Source: Epiperipatus broadwayi (taxonomy: Eukaryota > Onychophora > Udeonychophora > Euonychophora > Peripatidae). From it: DNA of 64,000 nt. A model generated the notes under the pieces. That model was given only the letters and a program-made list of their open reading frames with translations, did no database searches and was not told the DNA's origin. Both the position numbers and the translations under genes were made by a program. Positions 47,150 to 58,389 of this stretch are shown one piece after another. The DNA is taken from positions 6,042,264 to 6,106,263 of the forward strand of contig JAQFVV010012434.1 of assembly GCA_028023455.1 (NCBI GenBank), given 5' to 3'. Each line of letters begins with the position of its first letter. The stretch's first letter is position 1.

Positions 47150-47415
47150 GAAATAGACAACTCACTATAAATAAAAAAAAAATTTAATACATTAATCCGG
47201 CTTTCATCCCTTACTGGAGCCTTTTCAAGATATTTCTTTTTACACAATCACATGAGCAATCACCCTACAGCACCCCCCCCTCCATGGACATTATTTACAT
47301 TACATTACTATAAATATAAGTATTAAAATACATCAAATATTAGTAAAATACATATGTATACATAAAAATGATAAAACTTACTACATTCCCTTTCCCCTCA
47401 TAATATATATATATT
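47150..47415 (-). repeat. Dispersed repeat family E, copy 1
   Basis: The reverse complement matches 56095-56490. Shared blocks are 'tatattatgag', 'atcatttttatgta(t)aca(t)atgtattttactaat', 'atatttatagtaatgta', 'catgtgattgtgtaaaaagaaa.atcttgaaaag' and 'atagtgagttgtctatttcaa'. Their order is conserved. Copy 1 has 'tccagtaagggatgaaagccgg' where copy 2 has a shorter sequence. Family unknown; this could be a retroelement 3' UTR. Confidence 0.65.
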
Positions 47416-47425
47416 TACAAATAAT

Positions 47426-47608
47426 CTAAAAGGCTGCAGAAAGGAATTTGCTATTAATTGAAAGGAGATTCTTTCCTCTTTGAGGCCTTAAAGGAACCGA
47501 GCAGAGCAAACTCCTAATGTCCATTCCATACATTCTCGTCATTGCAGCTGTTATTACTGTGTGATTATTCATATAGTATACAAACATGGATGGGTTGCTC
47601 ACCAACAC
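47426..47608 (-). other. Unrecognised 60-codon open frame next to repeat E
   Basis: The frame starts MLVSNPSMFVYYMNNHTVIT and ends LLSINSKFLSAAF just before repeat E in the same orientation. It also contains RSLLCSVPLRPQRG. Its composition is less AT-biased than most short frames here. It could be the 3' end of the ORF belonging to repeat E. I recognise no family. Confidence 0.25.
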
Positions 47609-47894
47609 ACATTAGTCAGCATGATGAGTTTATTGGCTTTTTACCTCCGAGTTTAAGATCAAGAAACACTATGATCTTCTCAGTTGCCTGATAAGACAAA
47701 ATGAATGTTTGTGTAAATGATAAATATTTTTCCAATAGATATATACAATTATGACAGACAAAAATAAATCATGGCCTTTATTACCAAGAGGCTGTAAAGT
47801 CACCAACCAAGGCAGCAGTTGGTGGCTGAAGGCAGAAGGTGCTAAGAATCCTCTGATTGCAAACCCAGTCTGCCATTTGATGATGACTTTTTAT

Positions 47895-48841
47895 TTAGGT
47901 ACTTACAACTGCAGATCATTTTCAAGTGAAGGAAACAGTGTAAGAATTAGAACTGTCTTATATTAAATGGGATATTATTTTGACTTTGTGAAGTTAGAAG
48001 AAAAGGTGAAGAGTCGATTGATTTAAAAAGTGGATATGTACTCTATTATAAAGGCACAAATATTGCAAAAACAGATGGATTAGGATTAATTATAAATAAA
48101 AAGTGGAAGAACAACATTGTGGAGATTGATGCTGTATCAGACAGAGTGGCAAGATTAGTTATACAACTTAACAGCAGATATCAAATGCAGATAATTCAGA
48201 TTTATGCCCCAACAAGTTCTCATAGTGATGAAGTAGTAGAAGATTTTTATATGGATGTACAAAAGGCTTTTGATCAGAGTAAACATTTTAAAATTGTTAG
48301 GGGAAACTTTAATGCTAGAATTGGTAAACAAATGAAAGATGAAAGTGCTGAAAGTAATTTTGGTTATGGTAATTGAAATGAGAGAGGACATAGACTTGTG
48401 GAGTTTGCAGAAAAAGAAAAACTTTATATTATGAATTCTTTTTTTGAGAAAAATGTTAAAAGGAAATGGACATGGAAGCATCCAAATGAAGGTACAGTGG
48501 AATTGGATTATATTTTGAGTAACAGAAAATATATATTTCAAGATTGTAATGTTCTTAATAAATTTAACACAGGAAGTAATTATCGATTAGTAAGATGTAA
48601 GATACGAGTTAATGCAAAACTAGAGAAACAAAAATTATTAAGAAAAACAATATTTACAGTTGATATTCTTAATCTTCAGAAACATTCTAATGAATTTAAA
48701 TTAGAACTTACAAATTGGTGTCAAGTATTAGTAGATTTTGAACATGATTCAGATTTGAATGAAATTAATATGAAAATAACTTATACACTTCTAAAAACTG
48801 CAACAAACATAGCTGTGAAAAAAGCAGCAATTGACCAATAA
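47895..48841 (+). pseudogene. RTE apurinic-like endonuclease domain, catalytically altered
   Basis: Motifs of the APE-like endonuclease are in order. LGTYNCRSF (consensus TWNVRTL) is at the start. LCEVRRKGEE follows, with the catalytic glutamate kept, then YYKGTNIAKTDGLGLIINKK and IQIYAPTSSH. GNFNARIGK comes next, where the catalytic GDFN aspartate is now Asn. GYGN*NERGHRLVEFA then WTWKHPNEGTVELDYIL follow, and finally SNYRLVRCKI, where the consensus SDHRLV has lost both the Asp and the catalytic His. The open stretches are 48119-48376 and 48398-48841, separated by one stop at the tryptophan codon. Cleavage activity is not expected. Confidence 0.82.
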
Positions 48842-48981
48842 AATTTGTACTGAGACTAGAGAATTTATGAAGAAAAAAAGGAATATGAAGATATACAAAA
48901 ATGATGCATTAAAAAGGATTGAATATCTCGAATTTTGTAAAATGGTGCGGAAAATAATTGAAAATCATATAAGAAAGTATA

Positions 48982-49281
48982 AGCAAAGCAAAACTCCATA
49001 CAGTAGTGCCATCTTGTGCCAACAAAAGCAAACAATGGATGCCAGAAGGCTTGTGCAAAAAATCCCTATCTAGTGCCTACTCATCCAATATCCCCAGACT
49101 AGGGCCTTCATCAGTGAGGAGCCTTGGATCTTAGAGCACTACACTTAGATCTTAGGATCTAATGCAACCCTCCAGCAGCCACTGATGAAGGCCACAAGCC
49201 AGAAACTAATCTGGGGATATTGGATGAGTAGGCACTAGATAGGGATTTTATGGCACTACTGTATGGAGAGTTTTGCTTTGT
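48982..49281. mobile_element. Foldback element, family FB-1, copy B, inserted in the RTE
   Basis: AGCAAAGCAAAACTCCATAC (48982-49001) pairs with the right end ..GTATGGAGAGTTTTGCTTTG (49261-49280). The arms then continue through 'ccctatctagtgcctactcatccaatatccccaga', inverted at 49203-49250. A 46-bp segment interrupts only the left arm. The centre repeats 'cttggatcttag..cacttagatcttagga'. The 13-mer ATAAGAAAGTATA is present at 48969-48981 and again at 49320-49332, the second beyond ~38 bp of extra sequence. It shares core sequence with 5456-5945. Confidence 0.8.
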
Positions 49282-49534
49282 TTAATAATTATGTGCTAGT
49301 ATGAGATAGTGATCATGTGATAAGAAAGTATAACTGTGGACCAGCAAGGAAAGCTGTAGAAGAGAATAATAGTCTCAAGTGTAAAACAACATTTTGGTAT
49401 TGATAGGAAATTTATATCTGCAATAAGAAAAAAAGATAGAATTATTACTAAAAAGAGAGATGACATCATGAAATGCATAGAAGTACATGTACCTCCTAAT
49501 GCCCAGAATTTTTAAATGAAGAAGTGAGACATGC

Positions 49535-50470
49535 AATTAAATGTATGAAGAGTGAAAGGGCTTCAGGTAATGATGGAACTATAATTGATATACTAAAAGA
49601 AGCAGGTGAAAAAATATAATTTTTTTAGCAAAGTCATATACCAAATGTCTAAATAATGAAGATGTACCAGTTGATTGGAAGAATGCAGTATTAATATTAA
49701 TATTTAAAAAAGGTGATAAAGAAGATATTATAAATTATAGATGTATCAGCCTTTTATCAGTTTTATACAAAATTTTTACCAAGATTACAACTCGTCTACA
49801 GAGAACATTGGATTTCAACCAACCAAGAGAACAAGCTGGATTTAAAAATGGTTTTAGTACAGTAGATCATATCCAGGTATTGAGAGAAGTTATAGAAAGG
49901 ACAAATGAATTTGAGCTGCCATTATGCTTTGGATTTGTAGATTCTGAAAAGGCATTTGATTCTATAAACATTTTTTCAGTGATTAAAACATTGGATCATT
50001 AAGGTGAAGATGTAGGATATTTTCATATTTTAAAGAATATTTACAAAAATGCAAACAACAACAATTAGATTACATAATGATACTGGGATAGTCAACATTG
50101 AGAAGAGTGTAAGACAGGATGATTCCATATCTCCAAAACATTTTACAGCAGTACTTCAAAAAGTATTTTGTGGGTTAAAATGGGAAGCTAAAGGAGTGTT
50201 ATTTAAGTCATTTAGATTTTGCAGATGATATAGTTATTTTTGCAAATAATGCTTTAGAGCTGCAGGAAATGTTGCAGGCGTTATCAGATGAAAGTAGGAC
50301 TAAAGATAAATGTTAAAAAGACTAAAGTAATGTTTGATGGATTTTCTCAAAATATGAAAATAAAGATTGATTATGATGAGTTAGAAGAAGTTAACAGCTA
50401 TAAATACCTTGACAAGATTATTAATACAGATGGAAATAATGGATGAAATTAATCGTAGAATTAAACTTGG
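49535..50470 (+). pseudogene. RTE reverse transcriptase domain
   Basis: EEVRHAIKCMKSERASGNDG (49540-49600) opens the domain. DWKNAVLILIFKKGDKEDII then NYRCISLLSVLYKIFTKI (consensus NYRPISLL) follow. DHIQVLREVIER comes next, then motif A FVDSEKAFDSI (49925-49970) with the first catalytic aspartate. Motif B is degraded (VRQDDSISPK, 50105-50140). Motif C LDFADDIVIFAN (50213-50250) keeps both aspartates. The thumb has KVMFDGFSQNMK and NSYKYLDKII. There are frame breaks after motif A and around motif B. Confidence 0.8.
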
Positions 50471-50506
50471 TTGCAGTGCTTTAGGTAGAAATAACTTGAT
50501 ACTAAA

Positions 50507-50960
50507 ATGAAATATGCCTATGTATTTGAAAAGGAATGTTTTAAGAAATGTGTTTTACCAGTTTTTACTTATGGATCTGAGACTTGGACACTTAATAGAA
50601 GAGCAATACAGAGACTTTGGCCCACTCAAAGAAGTATGGAGAGATGCATAGTTGGAGTAACAAGAAGAGATCGAAAATGCAATATATTGGTAAGAGAACA
50701 AATAGGTGTTACTGACCTCATTGAAAAAATTAAAAGACTGAAGTGGAGTTAGGGTGGATATATTTCTAGAAGAGATGATAATAGATGGACAATTGAAAAT
50801 TTAAACTGGATTCCAAGAGATTGTAAAAGACCCAGAAAGAGACCACATGTGAGATAGATGAAATAAAGTGTACAGGGATGATGCAGAGGAGAGAAGCTAA
50901 AGATCGGAGAAGATGGATTGAACTTGGAGAGACCTTCATCCTGCAGTGAATTGATAATGG
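50507..50960 (+). pseudogene. RTE C-terminal region
   Basis: VLPVFTYGSETWTLNRRAIQ, GVTRRDRKCN and REQIGVTDLIEKIKRLKWS lie in the open frame 50507-50752. Then, after a stop, come RRDDNRWTIENLNWIP, KRPRKRPHVR and LGETFILQ. This conserved post-RT region of RTE proteins is of unknown biochemical role. The final ~240 bp are nearly identical to 6210-6466 apart from small deletions. Confidence 0.82.
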
Positions 50961-50989
50961 CTGATGATGATGAATCTAAAAAAAACAAT

Positions 50990-51128
50990 AATCCCTTTTA
51001 TTTTTAAAATAACTAAAGTTTTCAATCTAATAATGCCCATTTCCCCCTAATTGTCTTGGACCCTTAGCCATGTTTACACATTTGTGTAAGGCATGGGTAT
51101 AATTTTCAGTTCCATATTCAGGGCATAT
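50990..51128 (-). pseudogene. PLE 3' tail, inverted copy
   Basis: The reverse complement reads 'acaaatgtgtaaacatggctaagggtccaagacaattagggggaaatggg' and then '..aaaataaaag'. It matches 51488-51602 of the adjacent plus-strand PLE. The two copies are therefore head to head across ~51129. Confidence 0.65.
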
Positions 51129-51129
51129 A

Positions 51130-51610
51130 TATATATAAAACATTGATAAAAGAAAAGTTACCGGTTGATATTAAGATAGGACAGAAAAATAGTAAATGTT
51201 TAGGGAAATGGATATGTAACTCAAAAAGGATGGGTACTATTAAAAATAGGGTAGGGTTGATTTATAAAATTGGTTATGACTTTGCAATATGATGTATATA
51301 GGTCAGACAGGAAAGACTGCCATAGAGGGAGATAAGGAGCATGATAGGGCAATTAGCAGAAAGGATGTAAGATCAGGGTATATGTACATTTTTTGGATGC
51401 TGGACATAAAATGAATTGTGGAAAAAATATTCAGGTGATAAATAGATTAAACATTACAAGGAAAGAAAATGTTATGAAACTTTGTATATTCAAGAAAATT
51501 TAAACAAATGTGTAAACTGGTTAAAGGGACATCACAATTAGAGGGGAAATGGGAATTGTTAGATTATTGTTAAACTAGTTGTAATTTTGAAAATAAAAGG
51601 AAATGATCAT
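51130..51610 (+). pseudogene. PLE fragment: GIY-YIG endonuclease and tail, second PLE family
   Basis: A plus-strand frame reads EKLPVDIKIGQKNSKCLGKW, then GLIYKIGYDFAI, a stop, and CMYIGQTGKTAI (51250-51320). This is the GIY-x(~10)-YIG core typical of Penelope-like elements (consensus GVIYKI.C..C...YIGQT). EGDKEHDRAISRKDVRS and the H-containing FLDAGHKMNCGKNIQVINRL follow, then NITRKENVMKLCIF, the usual C-terminal helix. Sequence differs clearly from the PLE at 3616-5214, so it is a separate family. RT is absent and two or three frame breaks are present. Confidence 0.75.
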
Positions 51611-51614
51611 TGTT

Positions 51615-54600
51615 ATGGGAGGGGGTTAGATTATTTGTATATTTATTGTGCCCTTTTCTATAGGTCAATGATAGTTATAAATGGTCAATTACTAAAAAAT
51701 TTTAAAATTAATATTATATAGTATTTAAAATTATAGATTATATTAAGCAGTAAAATATTAATATGATATATTTAATAATAAATATTGTGATGGTGAGAAT
51801 TGTATCTAATTCTATATTTTTCTAAATTGTTTTTCAAAATTTTATATAATTATTTTATATAATATAAGTAGCAAATTTATTAAGACAGATAAAAATAGAC
51901 TAAACACCGGAAATGACTACGTGACTGTCTGAAATATTCTATGTATAAGCACCGGTTTAAATTAATACTAATAATTAAAATATTTAAATAGTATATTATA
52001 GAAGTGGATGGAATTGTCACACATCATAATAAAAATAAGTAGTATACACCTTTATTAATTATTGTTTCAAAATTGTTTTAAAGGTAGTTAAATTGTAATA
52101 GATAATAATTGATTTAAAAATAATAATGAGTTAACATTTAAGTCTATTACGTCATGATTTTAAAACTTTAGAAATTGTTTATAAATCCAAGTAGGGATTG
52201 ACCAATAAAAAAAATAGATCTTGGCAGACAACCAAAATCGCACCAACTAATTGTATAAACAGGGGAGAACAAAAATGTGTTGACTCCAGAGCAGAGGTAA
52301 AATTTTAAGCTCTCTAATTTTTTTCTCTTCAATTTATTAGTCAATTTTATTATAATTTTAATAATATCTTTGAAAGAAACCAACTGACAATTTAAAAAAA
52401 TCATCCGAAGAGAATCTTAGAATAAATGTTTTAAAAAAAAGTTTTTCATAGTAATGTTTCACTAACTTTACAGTAACCTGCCAGTGGATTCTATCGAAAT
52501 ATAATCGGAGTTTTCAATAGAAAATGAATAGATTCTTAAAACCAAGTTGTAAATTTTATAATGTTCCAAATATGTTAATATTATTCGTTGATATAGTTTA
52601 TATAGCGTATCATTATGAAAGCTGTTTTCGTGCGTATAAAATCAATGAAAGGACATTGTGCGCAAAGTTAATGAAGATAATGGAAAATAAAAATAAGTAT
52701 TATTCGTATAAGAATAAATGGACAAAAGGAATTTTAATATTGAAATAGTTTGAATTGCTTTCTTTAAGATGACTTTAGAAAATACTCTAGAAAATAGTTA
52801 AAGATCGAAAGTAGTGTATATAAAATAATAATGAATGAAAGTGAAGTTTACCAAGGAAAACACTTGCCTAAAGAAAAAAAAAAAATTTTACAGAAGAGAA
52901 ATATAAAATATTGGATCCATGGAAAACGCAATTGGTACCGTAATTATTAAATAATTGTAGTTTAACTAGAAATAAAGATGCATCAACGCGCCGAGGTAAT
53001 ATTCGCCAGAACATTAAAAAGCTTCGTGGGATAACTAAATAAAATGTTTTCTAATAATTTTGGATTAAACACTAAAACTAAAGATCGTCTAAACAGTTTA
53101 TTAAATGAACTAATTTATTTAAAACTTTAATAAGCATAAAGGAGAACATTCGGACAAAAGAAGAAATAATAAATATTATGGGACTAACCAAGATATACCG
53201 TCAGAAAAATATGTGATTATGGTTTGAATTATTTTCTTTACTAATCTAAGTTAAACATTAAGTTTAGATAGCGATAGGGAAAACAAAATACATTAATTCG
53301 TGATATAACATTATATGAAATAATATGTTTTGATTTTGAATTTTAAAATAAAATTGTATGTATGTGGAAATTTGTATATTTGCGATGCTCGAAGAGAAAG
53401 AAACCTACTACGAACTCTGATAGGAAGATAAAGATTGTTTTTGGTAACATTTATAATTATTAATGATATATAATGTATGTTTTATTTATTTAGATCAGCT
53501 GAGAATCGAATGAATGTAGCGCAAAAGTTTTATTGTTATTATTGTTGTAAAACGCATTTTTGAAAACAACACTCTAAAACACTTTGAGATGTGATTAGAT
53601 TTTTAAAAATATGCATACGATAATCATTTTATGTGTTATTAATATAGTTCAATATAACCGATGGTTATGTGATATTTTCTGTTAATTTTCCGATTGGGAT
53701 ATTTAAATGTTATTTTAACAAAACGTAGATGTTGAACCTACAGTGTAATAAAGCAAGGCAAATTGTTCTTATGGAATAGGGAAATGTTTTTATATTAGCG
53801 AATTTTGTTTATTGTTTTAAAAAGTAGTTAGTATTTTATCGATGTTGGATACAGTAAAAATCTCGAGAGATAGTTTGGGTAGTGACTTGGTAGTACGTGG
53901 TGATTCGGAAACCAAGAGGATGTATTAAAAACTAGGATGCTACAGGGAGTGAAATAATAGGTAGTTTTAGATGTTAATCAGCGTAGTTAACAAAGCCCTA
54001 CGACTGGTACACATGTTGTCTTGGACAGTGGTATTTTATATATTTCTTGTGAGTCGTACTAGATGTTTGGTAAAGCTGAGTAAATAGCTGCCACATCATG
54101 CTTATCGCCAAGGTTATTAGACAATGAATGTCGGACCTATTCACACTGTTCCATACATTTTTGAAGTATATTGTGGATAAGTTATCTATCTATTTTCCCG
54201 ATATCCTATACATCTTTCGCTATCTTTATCTGTATTTCTTGCAACTACATCGTTATATGATAAGTCTATTAAAAGGGCAACAATAGATATTTTAGAATGT
54301 ATGTCATGCTATTATTTGGAATAAGAATAGTTAAGTGTTAACGAAGAGTAGATTATGATTATTGAAAGAAAGATGCAGATATCCTAAGAAGGGAAGGAGT
54401 TAGAGAATTATTTTAATTCCTTTTAAGAAATGAACTATAATTTTATAAAAGTATATCCAAATAGAAATATACAAAAATATTAAATATAATTTCACGTTTT
54501 CTTATTGTTAATTATATTTTAAAAAAAATATAAGTATTGCATATTTAAAAAATACAATAACATTCGATAATTATAGTATATGTGAAACTGTAGCAGGTGA

Positions 54601-56090
54601 TAATTAAACCCGTGTTATAGTATTATACATGAGTATGGCTTATGGAATAAACGTATTATAGTTTACGAGCATTGGAGAACAAACATTAAAAGTAATAATA
54701 ATATTTGAATAATATGCGGAGTGACTTATATAAAGTTACAAGAAAATGTAATTTTCTTTTAAAAACCATATTGATTGTAAAATTATGATGTTATAAATGA
54801 TGTTTATCCACATAGATAATTCATAATACAGTAACTTTAATATTAAAAGGTAAAGAATGGTGTTACCCATAAAATAGTTAAAATAAGTGATATGATAAAC
54901 CTAATGAGAAATAAATAAATAACTTTTAAAAGGCATAATAAGTTTAATTAACGATAAAATAAATATAAATGTGTATAATTCAGCTATTGTAGTGTAAAGA
55001 AAAATGAGGATATCCCTTGTAAATAGATGTAGATGGATTTGTTTGTTTTATTTATTTTTATTGATGTTAATAAAATTTTAAAATTTGTTTTATTAAAACT
55101 TGTGTCTGAGTTTTGTTTTCTCTACATCATTGCATGAATTCACAGGGTATGTTCACAACCATTAAACTAAGTATATGATTGTTTGCACAAAAGATAAATA
55201 GAGAAGTATGTTTAATCTTAATTATTTATTGATGTTCTTGTAATTAAATAATTATAAAATTGCATTGCGTTACTGGTCATCAATCCATTATCATAATATT
55301 TTGCTAAATTATATGCTATTAGTTGCCACTTGCTTTATTTATCAGATTATCTAAACACTGCCACTTATTAATTTATTTTATTACTTAAAGATAAAAAAGG
55401 GGATATTAGATTATTAACTAATTTATTACGGTTATAAATTTGCGATGAAAGAAAAGCTGTACTAGTTGGATTAAGCAATGAAGATTGTGATTATTATTGT
55501 TTTATTATTAATCTAATTTCAGAGTAGTAGATTATGACATAAAATCCCTTATCATATTTTGCTACCATATGTTTATTAACATATGAATAAATTTAAGAAC
55601 CTGAGATTATTTCAGTTGAGCTAGATGATTACTATTATTATTATTAGAGATAAAAGATTAATACTTTAATTGTTAAATGAGTCTTAGTGATTAGAAGTTG
55701 CGGAAGTCATAAGAATACTATGTAGTTATTATTTGTAATAGTAGTATAAGGGGGGATAGTGTTCTTATGCCATTGAGGTGGTATCCTGTGGGATATTGTC
55801 TCAATGTAATCTACCTTGTCACCCGTATTTCCACTTCTAGTCTCATGAATTCCTGAATATTTATTTGAGTTAGTTTAAAACAGAACCTAGATTAATTTTA
55901 AGAAACTTGAGCTAGTAAAGCATTTAATTGAATATTTCATTAATTATTAGAGCTAGAACCCGGTTAGGTGATTTTCACTATATTATATTTATTTTGGGGG
56001 AAGTGGAGATGCGGGAACGGGGCGGTTAGATTATGGCCCTCAACGTGATTGGCCTGATGTGTAGTGGAGCTACACACGATTACAAGGTCA
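51615..56090. other. Long AT-rich stretch with few features
   Basis: No gene is supported. Patches at 53830-54250 and 55740-56090 are more balanced in composition, without recognisable coding. The open frame at 52524-52748 (MNRFLKPSCKFYNVPN..) has no known motif. At 55050-55125 the order 'aataaaat..cttgtgtctgagttttgttttctctacatca' resembles an R-U5 end of an LTR, but no second LTR is visible. Confidence 0.4.
52834..53040 (+). pseudogene. Unrecognised short basic ORF remnant
   Basis: From an ATG at 52834 one frame gives SEVYQGKHLPKEKKK. After an A run and in a shifted frame comes ILDPWKTQLVP, then one stop, then LLNNCSLTRNKDASTRRGNI, RQNIKKLRGITK and a stop at 53041. The last ~40 codons have coding-like composition with CG-containing codons (ACG CGC CGA), unusual for this window. 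No family recognised. It may be an element-encoded or degraded exon sequence. Confidence 0.25.
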
Positions 56091-56094
56091 GAAT

Positions 56095-56490
56095 ATATAT
56101 TATGAGAGAAAAAAAGGGATTGTAATAAGTCTAATCATTTTTATGTACATATATGTATTTTACTAATGATATTTAATGTGTATATTTTAATAATTATATT
56201 TATAGTAATGTAAATAATGTCAATTGGGTAAAGTTGTTATAAAGTAATTGGTGGATTTATATATAGAGGCCATATTGTTGACAAAGATTATATTGTGGAA
56301 ATGGAATGGAGCAGAATAGAGAAGAATGTGGGATAAATATTGTGGGAAATTGAAAGATAACAGGATTCTCTGGAATTCCTGATTCCAATAAAGGAGAAGC
56401 CACAGTGTATCACATGTGATTGTGTAAAAAGAAACATCTTGAAAAGATTCCATTAAGAAATGTATAGTGAGTTGTCTATTTCAATTTTGT
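56095..56490 (+). repeat. Dispersed repeat family E, copy 2
   Basis: The plus strand matches the reverse complement of 47150-47415, block by block. It ends in 'atagtgagttgtctatttcaa' (56463-56483). An extra ~120 bp between 'gtaaataatgtc' and 'gtgattgtgtaaaaag' is absent from copy 1. Confidence 0.65.
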
Positions 56491-56499
56491 TTAAAATGA

Positions 56500-58385
56500 T
56501 TATTTTAATTTTAAATAAGAATAAATACTCACTGAAAATGTATGATATTTTTACAGATTACTTTTGCATTCTTTTCTAATCTTTTTTTATTTCCTAATTT
56601 ATTATACAATTTCATTGAAAATTATCGATTTTATACCATGCATACACAATCATGTCTTCACAATGATCAATACTTGTATTCAATTTTAAATTGTTTTAAT
56701 TACTAGTGGGGGTAAGAAGAAAAAAAAATTCTACATTATATAAGAACAAATTTAGAAATAAATTATTTAAGGTGTTTTAATTTATTGTTTTTTTTTTCAC
56801 TTGTTTTTTTATATATATCAGATCTCTGTATAATATTGACAAATCAAGCGCACACTAAAAGCACAACTCAGATAGTTGGAGAAAGCATGGATTTTTGTAA
56901 GTGAAGGAAAAAGACCACCCTTAGGAACATTTCTGTGCATCATTTGCTAGACAGCAATCAGGTGTTCAATACAATACTGAGTTTTTCTTAAGTGAGACAG
57001 GCGGTGCTATTGAAAATCAATATTCGTTTTCAGATTTTTCTATTACTTGCAACCAAAAATAAAAACGTGTTTTACTGTTGCACAATTACTTTAAAAACTG
57101 AATTGTAAAAAAAAAAAAAAAAGAATATGAAATTTAAAGAAATAAATAGAATAAAATGAATTAAAAAAAAAAAAAAAGGTATATAGTTTATATATGATAT
57201 TATAGTATGAAAAGTTTTCTAATTTTTCTTTATATAGGTGTATTATCATTTACTTGATCAGACCATTGCAGTCAAAGTTCTCCCAATACTATTCTTTTAT
57301 TTAAATTTCATTATTCTTACAATAATGACATTAATATCTCTTTATGCTTGAATCTACTCATTTCTAATTCTATGATTCCTTCTTATTCCCAACACATTTC
57401 CATATTTTTATTTGTTAACAGGCAGCCACTTTCAGTTTTTAATTCAAGAGGCAAAATAAAATTTCTTAAAATTTTTCTTATTAAGTAAATTTACTGATTA
57501 TACATATATATTCTAATGTAACTTATTTTTTATTCTTATATTTCTTTTACACTATTTTACTTTATTTAACTATACAAACTAGTCAAAGTAAATGATTTCA
57601 TTTCACCAATTCCAATCAATAATGGTTTTTGTTAAATATCACTTTGTACATATATCAAAATTTATTCTCAATGCTGCCTTCAGTTTGACTGAATCTAATT
57701 TGTAGTTTTGTCTTGACAATTGAAGAAATTAATCAATAAAAAATAAAATCATCAAGTTGTTTACTTTGTTAGTTGAATAGCTTTTATTTCATTATTTAGT
57801 AGTTATCATTACTTTTCTGGTTACATCAAAGTGTTAAGAAATGAATTTTTTGTGAGGTAATATGTAATGAAAAGAGAGCATTGATATTTTTGCCATGCAA
57901 GAAAAAAAAAAAAAGAAAAATATTACAATAGGATTTATTCTAGTTTTATGGTATCAACATAAAATGTCAGAAATACCATTCAGAACAGAGCACGAATTTA
58001 AGTGTGAGAAGATTCTGTCATTCTTCATTAATCACCAGAAATATGTGAACCTATCAAACCATGCACAGTACATTGAATGTTCTTGTCTTTAGGTCAAATG
58101 CAAAACTTTCAAGATAAAACTTACATGATGAAAAATTTTCAATGATATTTGGATCTTCTAGACCTATTCATCACATTCTTGAATGATTATAAGAATTATA
58201 TTCCGTGTGATGTTATTAATAATCTTCAGTTGCATTTCTAATACTTATCACACTCATTTCTTTTTGTTTTATTGTTTAGCAGTTTTGGGGAGGAGACAAA
58301 TATTGGAATACATTTAATTTCTCTTGTAAATTACTTTTTTAAAATTAATTTTATTTAAAATATTTATTATGAATTATTTCTGACA
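56500..58385. other. AT-rich stretch, no gene recognised
   Basis: A slightly more balanced patch at 56840-57010 has no coding frame or repeat partner in this window. Confidence 0.4.
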
Positions 58386-58389
58386 TTTG

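Larger units (their letters stand above)
47751..50974 (+). mobile_element. RTE-type LINE, most complete copy, interrupted by a foldback element
   Basis: One co-linear element with 5' leader (47751-47890, containing LLPRGCKVTNQG-like reading), endonuclease (47895-48840), linker, reverse transcriptase (49535-50470), C-terminal region and TGATGA.. tail (50962-50974). RTE elements encode endonuclease and RT in one ORF and insert by target-primed reverse transcription. The copy is dead: several frameshifts and stops, and altered catalytic residues. Three partial relatives lie at 6182-6466, 36300-36770 and 43010-44690, with a possible fourth at 63400-64000. The foldback element at 48982-49281 sits in the linker. 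Confidence 0.85.

Noticed and set aside
48155-48541. 128-codon minus-strand open frame
   Set aside because: It lies opposite the RTE endonuclease, whose motifs are clear on the plus strand.
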